A stretch of 17,745 bases of DNA from CAVWDI01 sp046259385 (GTDB taxonomy: Bacteria; Chloroflexota; Anaerolineae; Anaerolineales; UBA4823): positions 1 to 17,745 of the forward strand of contig JBJYWI010000103.1 of NCBI GenBank assembly GCA_046259385.1, read 5' to 3'. Positions 1 to 6,958 of this stretch are shown here, in pieces. The translations under genes were made by a program, and so were the position numbers. The notes beneath the pieces were generated by a model. The model was not told where the DNA came from and searched no databases. It worked only from the letters and a program-made list of their open reading frames with translations. The stretch's first letter is position 1. Each line of letters opens with the position of its first letter.

Positions 1-19
1 ACGCACCTCAAAGGTGCGT
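1..19. repeat. Perfect inverted repeat at window edge
   Basis: ACGCACCT (1-8) and AGGTGCGT (12-19) are exact reverse complements around a 3-base loop. The element could be the terminator of a gene lying to the left of the window, but no T-run follows it on the plus strand and the other side is not visible. Its role is therefore undecided. Confidence 0.35.
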
Positions 20-97
20 TGCACTTTAATAATTCAGTCATAACCAGGTGCACTTGATATTTGCCCATTTTCTACGAGGCGTACCTGTCTGTTAACC

Positions 98-129
98 AAA
101 AACAGGACCGTATTTATACGGTCCTGTTT
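98..129 (-). terminator. Rho-independent terminator of the cold-shock gene
   Basis: A 13-bp perfect stem (100-112 with 117-129, core AAACAGGACCG / CGGTCCTGTTT) has a 4-base loop. On the minus strand it is followed by five T. It lies 20 bases downstream of the cold-shock stop codon, the usual place for an intrinsic terminator. Confidence 0.8.
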
Positions 130-148
130 CGTTTGTTGAGATTCTGTC

Positions 149-361
149 TTAGTAAATAACTACGACGTTCTCAGCCTGGGGGCCTTTCTGGCCTTCCACA
201 ACGGTGAACTCGACCCGCTGGCCTTCGTCCAGGTTGCGGAACCCATCGCCAACAATCGCAGTGTAGTGCACGAATACATCTTCGCCTTCTTCACGCTCGA
301 TGAATCCGTAACCCTTGCTGCCGTTGAACCACTTGACGGTGCCCTGTTCGTTTTCGGACAT
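149..361 (-). CDS. Cold-shock domain protein (CspA family)
   Basis: This 70-residue single cold-shock domain is a cytoplasmic single-stranded RNA/DNA-binding beta-barrel of the family that acts as RNA chaperones. It begins GTVKWFNGSKGYGFI, which includes the RNP1 motif (KGYGFI, about residues 16-21). The RNP2 motif VFVHY lies near residues 29-33 and the family ending GPQAENV is present. Length matches the usual 65-72 residues. The ATG at 361 is preceded by AAGGAG about 10 bases upstream. The gene is monocistronic: a strong terminator follows at 98-129, and the next gene upstream ends 153 bases away, leaving room for the long 5' leader that cold-shock mRNAs often have. No cold-box element was recognised. 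Many csp paralogues are not cold-induced, so cold induction is not implied. Confidence 0.95.
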   Translation of the reverse strand: MSENEQGTVKWFNGSKGYGFIEREEGEDVFVHYTAIVGDGFRNLDEGQRVEFTVVEGQKGPQAENVVVIY

Positions 362-514
362 GATCTGGAACTCCTTTCAAAAATTTTACTGCTTCGTACA
401 TGGGTTCCAAATCAAGATACAGCATTTCGAATCAGAACTTCTGTCAGACAAGCACCTCAGTTTACCCTGAAATGATTGGCAGGACATTAATCTTTTATTA
501 GATTTAACCTGATC

Positions 515-784
515 CTAATCCTCGGTTATAAAATGGATATCAGGCGGTCCCATCACCCCGGCTTTCTCCATGGCGGCTTTCAGCTCTGGGGACTGGGCGT
601 ATTTCCTGGCATTTTCGAACGAATCCCAATCGAATATAATTGTAAGGCTTTTGGGGTCATTTACTTCGTGGAAGATCTGGTCGGACAGTTCCCCGCTTGC
701 CTTCCGCAAGTCCTGCACAGAATCGTAAACCGCTTTCCATGCGTCGAAATCTTTTACTTTGTGGTGCACCAGCATTTTTGTCAT
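515..784 (-). CDS. Small dimeric alpha/beta-barrel protein (ABM-like)
   Basis: The product is an 89-residue cytoplasmic protein. Its N-terminus MLVHHKVKDFDAWKAVYD, the central strand SLTIIFDWDSFENARKY and the C-terminal strand DIHFITED give the beta-alpha-beta pattern of the dimeric ferredoxin-like (antibiotic biosynthesis monooxygenase / stress-response A/B barrel) superfamily. HH at positions 7-8, DFDAW and a helix ending PELKAAMEKAGV are typical of small members annotated only as cyclase-like or hypothetical. No catalytic residue can be assigned, so the substrate is unknown. The ATG at 784 has AAAGGAG about 8 bases upstream. The gene stands alone; a weak AT-rich hairpin (about 487-507) lies just past its stop. 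Confidence 0.8.
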   Translation of the reverse strand: MTKMLVHHKVKDFDAWKAVYDSVQDLRKASGELSDQIFHEVNDPKSLTIIFDWDSFENARKYAQSPELKAAMEKAGVMGPPDIHFITED

Positions 785-1043
785 CTTTAAATCTCCTTTA
801 ACGATTGGTTTTGTTTTGAGGTCCTATCATAGTCCGGCTTAATCCCGAGCGTTGCTATATTGTGCGCTTTATGCTATAAATACGACCTTAATTGTCTATA
901 TTATAATCCTGAAAACTCCCCTTATTGTTAGAATCACATAAGAGTGCTCATATAAATCCAATTCCACCCGCTGAAATCCGAAAGTTATGGGGCTTTATAA
1001 GAGCGAGTCGAAACTGGTGAACATGGGGTGAGCGGGGAAAAAA

Positions 1044-1436
1044 ATGATATTCAAGCATTACAGAGGCGGAAAGCCGGTCGTAATTGAAGCCGGGTTTGGC
1101 ACGAACTGCGAACCAAGAGGGGAGAATCCATTTACCCATACCATCGCAGACCTGTTCGCCAGGCTGGAGGAGGCCGGCGCGGCTCCTGAATCGGTAAAGT
1201 GGATCATTATCGAGGCCAGTTATAAAATCCGAGCGGAGCGAAACCGCCGCCGTCCGGATAGAGTGCCCGCGATTGAATTCGACCGCTTCGCTGCTGATGG
1301 CGGTGATTTGGAACCGGACCAGGAGCGCGAGCTGATTAAGAAAGGGATGGTCATTCGGCGGGTGCCAAATAACCACGATGATATCAACCGATTCCGGGCT
1401 GATATCATCGCCGCGTATAAAGAGATGCTTGGATGA
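1044..1436 (+). CDS. Hypothetical protein, 130 residues
   Basis: I do not recognise this family. It is a soluble, charged protein of 130 residues without signal peptide or membrane segment. Visible pieces are an N-terminal beta-rich stretch (FKHYRGGKPVVIEAGFG), a hydrophobic strand KWIIIEASYK near residues 52-61, a basic patch RAERNRRRPDR near 63-73, and a C-terminal helix DDINRFRADIIAAYKEML. The plus-strand frame is preferred over the long opposite-strand frame at 948-1376 because its amino-acid make-up and strand/helix alternation look like a real protein. The start is fixed by an in-frame TGA at 1029-1031. A purine-rich GCGGGGA lies 5-10 bases ahead of the ATG. Its neighbours are on the minus strand, so it is monocistronic. 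Confidence 0.65.
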   Translation: MIFKHYRGGKPVVIEAGFGTNCEPRGENPFTHTIADLFARLEEAGAAPESVKWIIIEASYKIRAERNRRRPDRVPAIEFDRFAADGGDLEPDQERELIKKGMVIRRVPNNHDDINRFRADIIAAYKEMLG

Positions 1437-1465
1437 TCCCTAGGCGGGATTTAGATCAAATGGTC

Positions 1466-1500
1466 CCCTCCCAAGCCCATTGAGGGTTACAAGTTTTTTT
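1466..1500 (+). terminator. Possible terminator after the 130-residue gene
   Basis: CCCTC (1466-1470) can pair with GAGGG (1482-1486) across an 11-base loop, followed 7 bases later by seven T (1494-1500). A smaller hairpin ATCCC/GGGAT (1436-1450) overlaps the stop codon. The stem is short and separated from the T-run, so this is a weak call. A GC-rich hairpin GGCGGT/ACCGCC (1520-1538) further on has no T-run on either side and may belong to the convergent gene. Confidence 0.35.
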
Positions 1501-1557
1501 GTATGATCCCGGCTTTTGAGGCGGTCGCCCACACCGCCAAAGCGGGTTTGCCCGGGG

Positions 1558-2481
1558 TTATTTGAGACCAAAGTGCCTGAACACCCGCAGGGCGCGCAGG
1601 GTATTCCAGCGGCTTGGCCCACCGGTCTTTTCCATCTCGAAATGGGACTCCCCCGGATGGCGGTTCTGGACCGGCCAGGTTCCATCCCTGCGGCGTTTGG
1701 AGCGCAGTATGTCCAGGGCGTCCTCCATCCTGGGATCGTATTTAACCCCGGCGGACTGGAAGTAGTCCAGGGCGCGCAGGATATCGTAATACCAGCGCGA
1801 AGGGAAAGAGAGCAGCAGCATGCGCCGGTCGATCACCTCGCCGGTCTTGTCGGATTTATAAAGCCTGTGCTGTAAGATGAACTCAATAGATTGTTCCGAT
1901 ATCCCTTCCAGCTCCGCAAGGCGGTAGGTGTAGCCGTTCTTCTTATACTCCCGCATCCCTTCCAGGACCGAAATAGTTGAATGCAGGGAACTGTGCACCG
2001 CCCCTGTACGGTTAGAAAGGCAGTTAAAACCGCCGTCTCCCATCTGGTTCTGGATCAGGTAATCGATGACCGATTCCAGGTCCTCCTGCGGCATGCCGAA
2101 ATAGCAGGCGTAGGTGAGCAGCATGCCGTTAATGCAGATATCGCTCACCACAATCCGGTCAGATGGGTTAATTCCGCCGTCAGCTGATTTGCGCTCCCGG
2201 ATAATTTTCTGGATTGTCTCCCTGATCTGTTCCTGGTCAGGGGCTATGTTGAGGTGTTTCAGGTCCAGCAGGGTGTAGTGGCTGGAGGTCCACTTGGGCA
2301 CGTAAAAGCCGCGCCCCCAGTGCCCGTCTTTATTGCGCAAAGCCAGGAACCGCTCACCCCAGCCTTCGCTTTCAATCCTTTTCTGGAGATTGGGCTGCTT
2401 TTCATCGAGAAGGTCGCGCCGGGTCTGGTACTGGATGGCGACATCCCCACCCAGGAGCCATTCGATTGTTTGATCATCCAT
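1558..2481 (-). CDS. Squalene-cyclase-fold (alpha/alpha toroid) protein
   Basis: This 307-residue cytoplasmic protein belongs to the prenyltransferase/squalene-oxidase-repeat superfamily, in the orphan group usually annotated as terpene cyclase/mutase family or squalene cyclase. It opens MDDQTIEWLLGGDVAIQYQ and carries QW-like turns: DGHWGRGFYVPKW near residues 73-85, DGGI near 123, GDGGFNCL near 170, and DGTWPVQNRHPG near the C-terminus. It is about half the length of true squalene-hopene cyclases (about 630 residues). The DXDD protonation motif was not seen, so triterpene cyclisation should not be assumed. The ATG at 2481 has AGGGAAG about 10 bases upstream; an in-frame TTG at 2553 would add 24 residues but lacks a proper ribosome-binding site. 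It is followed on the minus strand by 118 bases containing a GC hairpin. Confidence 0.8.
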   Translation of the reverse strand: MDDQTIEWLLGGDVAIQYQTRRDLLDEKQPNLQKRIESEGWGERFLALRNKDGHWGRGFYVPKWTSSHYTLLDLKHLNIAPDQEQIRETIQKIIRERKSADGGINPSDRIVVSDICINGMLLTYACYFGMPQEDLESVIDYLIQNQMGDGGFNCLSNRTGAVHSSLHSTISVLEGMREYKKNGYTYRLAELEGISEQSIEFILQHRLYKSDKTGEVIDRRMLLLSFPSRWYYDILRALDYFQSAGVKYDPRMEDALDILRSKRRRDGTWPVQNRHPGESHFEMEKTGGPSRWNTLRALRVFRHFGLK

Positions 2482-2563
2482 TGATTTTGCTTCCCTGATA
2501 AGCCCCCATTCTACACCATAATCAATGCTTGCCTGGGCTTTCTGTGTCCGCAAATCCTACCGG

Positions 2564-3364
2564 CTAACTGCCTGCACTCTCGATTTCCGCCAGGATCGCT
2601 CTTACAAAACTGACGGTGGAATAGGTTGGATCAGCAGTAACGAAACCTTTATCTCTCTGGACCGGCATCAGAGTGCACTCCGCACCGTAGCTTGTTTCCA
2701 TTTCCTGACAGATGAGTGGATTGGTTGTCACTTTGACCCCTTGGAGTAAACCGGCATCGGCAAGGTGGTATATGCTGAATTCCTGGGCTGCCAGCACAAC
2801 CTTATTTTCAACCGCCTGTGTCACAATCTGGTGGATTCGCGGTGGGCGAGCAGCGAATAATTCATTATCGCTGATAAAAATTACTGCCTGGTAATCGCCA
2901 ATTTGCACATTTTCAAGTATCAAGTCTGGTTTAACAATGGGATTGGTCCCCCCTATCTGTGAAGTCAATTCAAAACCGTGCCCTGCAATTACACCTTCAA
3001 CCGGTTCAGTGGTGATGGATGCGACCAGTACCCTATAGCCTGCCCTTTCCAGGGCGCTGCGTGTGCCTTCATAATGACGGTGGTCATAGCCTTCGCCGAA
3101 GATAAAAAGCACCTGTCCTGAATATGATTTTGATTCATCATCCGGCTTTATAGTATCAACAGGAGCAGTACCCTTTGGGAGAGGATTGCCGGTGGGTTTT
3201 TCAGCAGGCGCCAACGGGGTTGTTATTACGGCTGCAGCATTCACTGGTGTTTCGGATCCACCTGTATCTGTGGGGGATAGCATCTCCGCTGGAGCAATAG
3301 GAGAACTGCATGCAGCCAGCGATACGAGCGAATAAATTACCAGTAAAATAGGTCGATTAATCAT
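2564..3364 (-). CDS. Lipoprotein with cysteine-less DJ-1/PfpI-like domain
   Basis: This 266-residue envelope protein has a short basic start (MINRP), a hydrophobic segment and a lipobox LAAC at residues 16-19, giving a lipid-anchored Cys19. A Pro/Thr/Ala-rich linker (about 20-80) leads to one domain (about 82-262) with the DJ-1/PfpI layout: GQVLFIFGEGYDHRHYEGTR with a conserved-type Glu in HYEG, a helix ending ERAGYRVLVAS, the strand DYQAVIFIS, the nucleophile-elbow region KVVLAAQEFS, and the terminal FVTADPTYSTVSFVRAIL. At the elbow the family has Cys (as in AICHG); here Gln stands at about residue 194, so classical cysteine chemistry is unlikely. ATG 3364 is chosen over an in-frame TTG at 3445 because of GGAGGA 7 bases upstream and the clean signal peptide. 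Function unknown. Confidence 0.75.
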   Translation of the reverse strand: MINRPILLVIYSLVSLAACSSPIAPAEMLSPTDTGGSETPVNAAAVITTPLAPAEKPTGNPLPKGTAPVDTIKPDDESKSYSGQVLFIFGEGYDHRHYEGTRSALERAGYRVLVASITTEPVEGVIAGHGFELTSQIGGTNPIVKPDLILENVQIGDYQAVIFISDNELFAARPPRIHQIVTQAVENKVVLAAQEFSIYHLADAGLLQGVKVTTNPLICQEMETSYGAECTLMPVQRDKGFVTADPTYSTVSFVRAILAEIESAGS

Positions 3365-3883
3365 CGAGCGTCCTCCGGTCTCAATTCCTTCTTTAACAGA
3401 GCTGCAATAAAAAATCGCTAAAGGGTCTACATAAATATTACACAAGTTGGCAGATGCGGGTTCACAAGAATTTGTTAAGGGACAAATCGGGGTTTGCAGA
3501 CCTAGCGGTCAGGGACGTTTCCGCGATCTGTTGTTATTCATTGTGGGTGTCAACATTTCTTTGCGGATATGTCCGCATGCAGGGGGAGGACCAAGGGCTT
3601 ATTATGCACAAGCTCAATCATGGGAGTACTGCTTATAGCAATTGGTATCTGGGCATCATCGAAAATAAACTGCAGGCGGTTGCACAGGGGTTGAATCTTT
3701 GACAATCACAAAGATATGAACATCTGTGATCAATGCTGCTACACTCACTTCGGTATGATCTTTCTCCAGGGTGGATTCCCCCTTAATGTAACCTTTCTTG
3801 AACGATGTTTTAACTATTCAGGTCGATTCAGTGAGCAACATCAATTAATTTATTAAAATCTTCCAGAACATGCAGGTGGAGGA
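3365..3883. other. Long intergenic region without a convincing gene
   Basis: No open frame here has protein-like composition; two short plus-strand frames (3447-3638, 3454-3702) look like chance. The region separates the divergent lipoprotein gene and cydA. It holds an imperfect hairpin, ATCACA (3705-3710) with TGTGAT (3725-3730), extended by GAT/ATC inside. It also holds an AT-rich palindrome TTAAT-TT-ATTAA (3845-3856) centred about 46 bases before the expected cydA transcription start. Confidence 0.5.
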
Positions 3884-3919
3884 TATAATAAAAATAGTTC
3901 AACAGGGTAACATTTGAAC
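3884..3919 (+). promoter_or_regulatory. Candidate cyd promoter with inverted-repeat operator
   Basis: A consensus -10 hexamer TATAAT lies at 3884-3889. No good -35 hexamer is found 16-18 bases upstream, as would suit an activator-dependent promoter. GTTCAA (3897-3902) and TTGAAC (3914-3919) form a perfect 6+6 inverted repeat with an 11-base spacer, sitting from about the expected transcription start (about 3896) into the leader. The resulting cydA leader would be about 95 bases. The binding factor is unknown. Confidence 0.45.
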
Positions 3920-3991
3920 AACCAAACCTAGCATCCGAATTTTATTTACTGAGCATAAACGTAAATACGAATCGGTAACAGGAGGAATTGA

Positions 3992-5383
3992 ATGAATCCA
4001 GTCATACTCTCGCGATGGCAATTTGCTATTACCACTGTGTATCATTTTTTCTTTGTTCCATTGACACTCGGGCTGGGATGGTTCGTCGCCTTTCTGGAAA
4101 CGAAGTATGTCCGCAGCGGAGAAGAAAAATATAAACAAATGGCAAAATTTTGGGGGAAACTTTTTATCATAAACTTTGTTCTGGGTGTGGTAACCGGGAT
4201 TGTCCAAGAGTTCCAATTTGGAATGAACTGGTCAGAATATTCCCGCTACGTCGGTGATATCTTCGGCGTACCTCTAGCCATCGAAGGTCTTCTAGCTTTC
4301 TTCCTCGAGTCCACCTTTTTGGGAATGTGGGTTTTTGGTTGGGACCGGTTTTCTAAGGGGCTCCACGCCGCAACTATCTGGCTGGTGGCTATTGGATCGA
4401 ATCTCTCAGCACTTTTCATCTTGCTGGCTAATGGCTTTATGCAGCACCCGGTCGGTTATGCGATCAACGATACGGCAGGTCGTGTAGAGCTGGTGAATTT
4501 TGCTGCTCTTATTTCTAATGCACGCGGCTGGCTACTTTTCTTACACACCATCACTGCGGGTCTTGCTACGGCGGCTTTCTTTATGCTGGGGATCAGCGCC
4601 TACCATCTCGCCCGTAAACAGCACGTTGAGTTCTTTCGCTATTCATTCCGCATCGCCGCTACCGTGGGCTTGGTCTCCGCAGTATTGGTTGGACTGGCAG
4701 GTCATGCTCAAGGCATTTATCTGCTAGAAGTTCAACCGATGGCAGCTGCCGCATCCGAAGCTAATTGGGAAACGGCAGATCCGGCTCCATTCTCCGTTAT
4801 AGCAATATTTGACTCAACCGGCAAGAATGAGATCTGGAGCTTACAAATCCCGAAAGCGCTCAGCTTATTGTATTTTAGCAAGTTATCGGGCGAGGTGCCG
4901 GGTATCAACCAGATACAGTCTGAATATACAGCGAAATATGGGCCAGGTGACTACATTCCGTTGGTGGCTCTCACTTACTGGATGTTTCGTATCATGGTAG
5001 GTGTGGGCTTGTTGATGGTTGCTGTCAGTGCGTTTAGTATTTTCTTGGTCTATAAGAAGTATCCCGAGAAATTAGCTCCCTGGCTTAAATGGATCGTCTT
5101 AGCGATTGCTTTACCTTATATCGCCAACACTTCAGGCTGGATCTTAACCGAGACCGGTCGCCAACCTTGGATTGTGCACGGCTTGCTCAAAACGGAGAAC
5201 GCAATATCGCCCAATTTGAGTGTGGGAATGGTGCTGTTTAGCCTGGTCGGTTTCGGTTTGATTTATGCTGTCCTTATGGTCGCTGACATTTACCTGCTGG
5301 TAAAATATGCAAAAGCTGGTCCCGAGACAACTAAACAAGAACCGCTTGACCTCAAACCATCTGTGGTTGGGGAACTCAGCTAA
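3992..5383 (+). CDS. cydA: Cytochrome bd-type quinol oxidase subunit I
   Basis: This 463-residue membrane subunit of the O2-reducing, proton-motive quinol oxidase has about nine membrane helices. Residues equivalent to the E. coli haem ligands are present: His18, His185 in FLHTITAG, and Met335 in FRIMVG. Also present are the E99/E107 pair (Glu98, Glu106 in AIEGLLAFFLEST) and E445/R448 (Glu387, Arg390 in TETGRQPW). The Q-loop begins at QPM near 248 and is the short form, which explains the length (E. coli has 522). The Q-loop Glu257 equivalent (Glu256) is kept, but the Lys252 position is Ala251. The ATG follows GGAGGA at 3981-3986. cydB starts 15 bases after the stop with its own AAGGAGG. A likely role is O2 scavenging or microaerobic respiration on menaquinol; the quinone type is inferred. 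Confidence 0.97.
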   Translation: MNPVILSRWQFAITTVYHFFFVPLTLGLGWFVAFLETKYVRSGEEKYKQMAKFWGKLFIINFVLGVVTGIVQEFQFGMNWSEYSRYVGDIFGVPLAIEGLLAFFLESTFLGMWVFGWDRFSKGLHAATIWLVAIGSNLSALFILLANGFMQHPVGYAINDTAGRVELVNFAALISNARGWLLFLHTITAGLATAAFFMLGISAYHLARKQHVEFFRYSFRIAATVGLVSAVLVGLAGHAQGIYLLEVQPMAAAASEANWETADPAPFSVIAIFDSTGKNEIWSLQIPKALSLLYFSKLSGEVPGINQIQSEYTAKYGPGDYIPLVALTYWMFRIMVGVGLLMVAVSAFSIFLVYKKYPEKLAPWLKWIVLAIALPYIANTSGWILTETGRQPWIVHGLLKTENAISPNLSVGMVLFSLVGFGLIYAVLMVADIYLLVKYAKAGPETTKQEPLDLKPSVVGELS

Positions 5384-5398
5384 AAAGGAGGAATTCCA

Positions 5399-6424
5399 AT
5401 GGCTACTGAATTTCTGCAAGTTCTGTGGTTCGTACTGATTGCGTTTCTCTGGATCATGTTTTTTTTCCTGGAAGGATTTGATTTTGGCGTGGGAATGCTG
5501 CTTCCCTTCTTCAGTAAGAAGGACGAGGAACGCCGCGCGTTAATCAACACAATCGGCCCGCATTGGGACGCTAATGAAGTTTGGTTGATCACAGCAGGCG
5601 GCGCAACCTTTGCAGCTTTCCCACACTGGTATGCGACCCTGTTCAGCGGATTCTATCTGGCCCTCTTTTTACTCCTGCTCGGTTTGATCTTGCGCGGTGT
5701 CGCTTTCGAATTCCGCTCAAAGGATACCAATCCCAGGTGGCGCAATTTGTGGGACTGGTGCATCTTCATAGGCAGTTTTGTGCCTGCCCTGCTGTTTGGG
5801 GTAGCGTTTGCCAACCTGGCAAGGGGTGTACCGATCGATGAAAACATGATGTACACCGGTAACTTGCTCAGCCTGCTCAATCCCTATGGATTGTTGAGCG
5901 GACTGGCTCTTGTATCGATTTTCCTTTTGCATGGCGCAAATTTTCTCAGCCTGAAGTTGGAAGATGAACTTTTTGACCGCGCCCGCACCTTCGCCGATAA
6001 GCTGGGTTGGGTGGCGCTTGTGATGGTATTTGCCTTTATGGTTTCCACCTATGTATATACCGATTTGTACACTCGCCTAGGCATTGCCTCGATCTTCGTT
6101 CCACTCGCGGCAGTAATCGCGATTCTGCTGTCCAGATATTTTCTGGCTCGAAATAGAGAAGGTTGGGCTTTCGCTTCGGCTGGGATAACCATCATCTTAA
6201 TGCCGGTCACTTTCTTCATGGTCATGTTCCCGCGAGTGATGGTTTCCAGCACCAACCCAGCCTACAGCTTAACAATCTACAACGCATCATCCACGCCTTA
6301 CACCCTTTCATTAATGACTATCGTAGCTTTAATTTTGGTCCCAATCGTGCTGGTTTATCAAATCTGGTCTTACCGGATTTTCCGCCAGCGTGTCAAAGCT
6401 GAACCAAAATCACTTACTTATTAA
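5399..6424 (+). CDS. cydB: Cytochrome bd-type quinol oxidase subunit II
   Basis: This 341-residue integral membrane partner of CydA is of normal family length. The first helix is followed by EGFDFGVGMLLPFF (Asp28, equivalent to the family's conserved Asp near 29) and then the signature GPHWDANEVWLITAGGA near residues 53-68. Further helices run to a basic C-terminus (YRIFRQRVKAEP). CydB is pseudo-symmetric with CydA and stabilises the haem-bearing subunit; some homologues bind a structural quinone. The start ATG has AAAGGAGG at 5385-5392. No small CydX-type gene was recognised after it: the next 100 bases hold a hairpin and the leader of the sdhC-like gene. No cydDC exporter genes occur in the window. 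Confidence 0.97.
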   Translation: MATEFLQVLWFVLIAFLWIMFFFLEGFDFGVGMLLPFFSKKDEERRALINTIGPHWDANEVWLITAGGATFAAFPHWYATLFSGFYLALFLLLLGLILRGVAFEFRSKDTNPRWRNLWDWCIFIGSFVPALLFGVAFANLARGVPIDENMMYTGNLLSLLNPYGLLSGLALVSIFLLHGANFLSLKLEDELFDRARTFADKLGWVALVMVFAFMVSTYVYTDLYTRLGIASIFVPLAAVIAILLSRYFLARNREGWAFASAGITIILMPVTFFMVMFPRVMVSSTNPAYSLTIYNASSTPYTLSLMTIVALILVPIVLVYQIWSYRIFRQRVKAEPKSLTY

Positions 6425-6444
6425 TTCGCAGGATCCTTGGCTTA

Positions 6445-6475
6445 GGTTACCGTTAACTTCATTGTGGCGGTAACC
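6445..6475 (+). terminator. Intra-operon hairpin (possible terminator or attenuator)
   Basis: GGTTACCG (6445-6452) and CGGTAACC (6468-6475) are exact reverse complements with a 15-base loop, followed by the T-rich stretch TTATTCTTT. The element lies 20 bases after the cydB stop and 51 bases before the sdhC-like start. It could end part of the cydAB transcripts or protect their 3' end. The T-tract is interrupted, so partial termination is more likely than full. Confidence 0.5.
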
Positions 6476-6526
6476 TTATTCTTTATATTCATTATCATTG
6501 GAACTTATCAATTATCGGAGATCAGT

Positions 6527-6949
6527 ATGCAAAGAAACATCAAGACATCCCTTTCGGGATACATGAAATACAGAAGCTTGGGATTGCTCCCTTTCCTCCT
6601 GCACCGGCTTGCTGGTCTTGCAACGCTCGCATTTCTCACTTTGCACATCGCAACCACTGCAACTGTTTTCTTTGCACCTCAATGGTATGGAACCTTGATC
6701 CAGATATTTCGTAATCCGATTATTATGATCATAGAGATCATTCTGGCGTTCTTTATTATCTTCCATGGTGTCAACGGATTAAGAATTGCTTATTTTGATC
6801 TCTTCCGTCCCGATCTGTGGGACAAGCAAACAACCCATGAATTTATTTACATCACCGGTCTGATTTCCTTCATACTTTGGTTACCTGCATTTGGGATTTT
6901 AGGGTATGATCTGCTTAAATATGGATTTGGATTGTTTGGAAGCGGTTAG
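6527..6949 (+). CDS. sdhC: SdhC-like cytochrome b subunit of complex II
   Basis: This 140-residue membrane anchor has three hydrophobic helices (about 18-48, 63-88, 106-128). The SdhC signature LLHRLAG carries His26-Arg27, equivalent to E. coli His30-Arg31, and the second helix ends FHGVNGLRIAYFD, where His80 matches the haem-b ligand His84. The quinone-site Ser27 of E. coli SdhC corresponds to Phe23 here. In complex II such a subunit anchors SdhAB to the membrane and helps bind haem and quinone. The ATG at 6527 has GGAG 6 bases upstream; a GTG at 6464 would add a 21-residue extension lying across the hairpin at 6445-6475 and is not favoured. The stop codon overlaps the ribosome-binding site of the next gene. 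The catalytic subunits are not encoded nearby. Confidence 0.85.
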   Translation: MQRNIKTSLSGYMKYRSLGLLPFLLHRLAGLATLAFLTLHIATTATVFFAPQWYGTLIQIFRNPIIMIIEIILAFFIIFHGVNGLRIAYFDLFRPDLWDKQTTHEFIYITGLISFILWLPAFGILGYDLLKYGFGLFGSG

Positions 6950-6958
6950 GAGAGGAAA

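Noticed and set aside
948..1376. 142-residue minus-strand open frame
   Set aside because: It lies wholly opposite the better plus-strand frame at 1044-1436; composition is shadow-like and it has no family pattern.
1520..1538. GC-rich hairpin as terminator of the cyclase-fold gene
   Set aside because: The stem GGCGGT/ACCGCC is sound but no T-run follows on the minus strand.
2482..2553. TTG start giving a 331-residue cyclase-fold protein
   Set aside because: No Shine-Dalgarno sequence at proper distance; the family normally begins at the region of the ATG at 2481.
3447..3702. Two short plus-strand frames in the gap before cydA
   Set aside because: They overlap each other in different frames and show no protein-like pattern or ribosome-binding site.
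6464..6526. Longer GTG start for the sdhC-like gene
   Set aside because: The extension reads through the hairpin at 6445-6475 and adds a hydrophobic segment not found in SdhC; the ATG at 6527 has GGAG at correct spacing.
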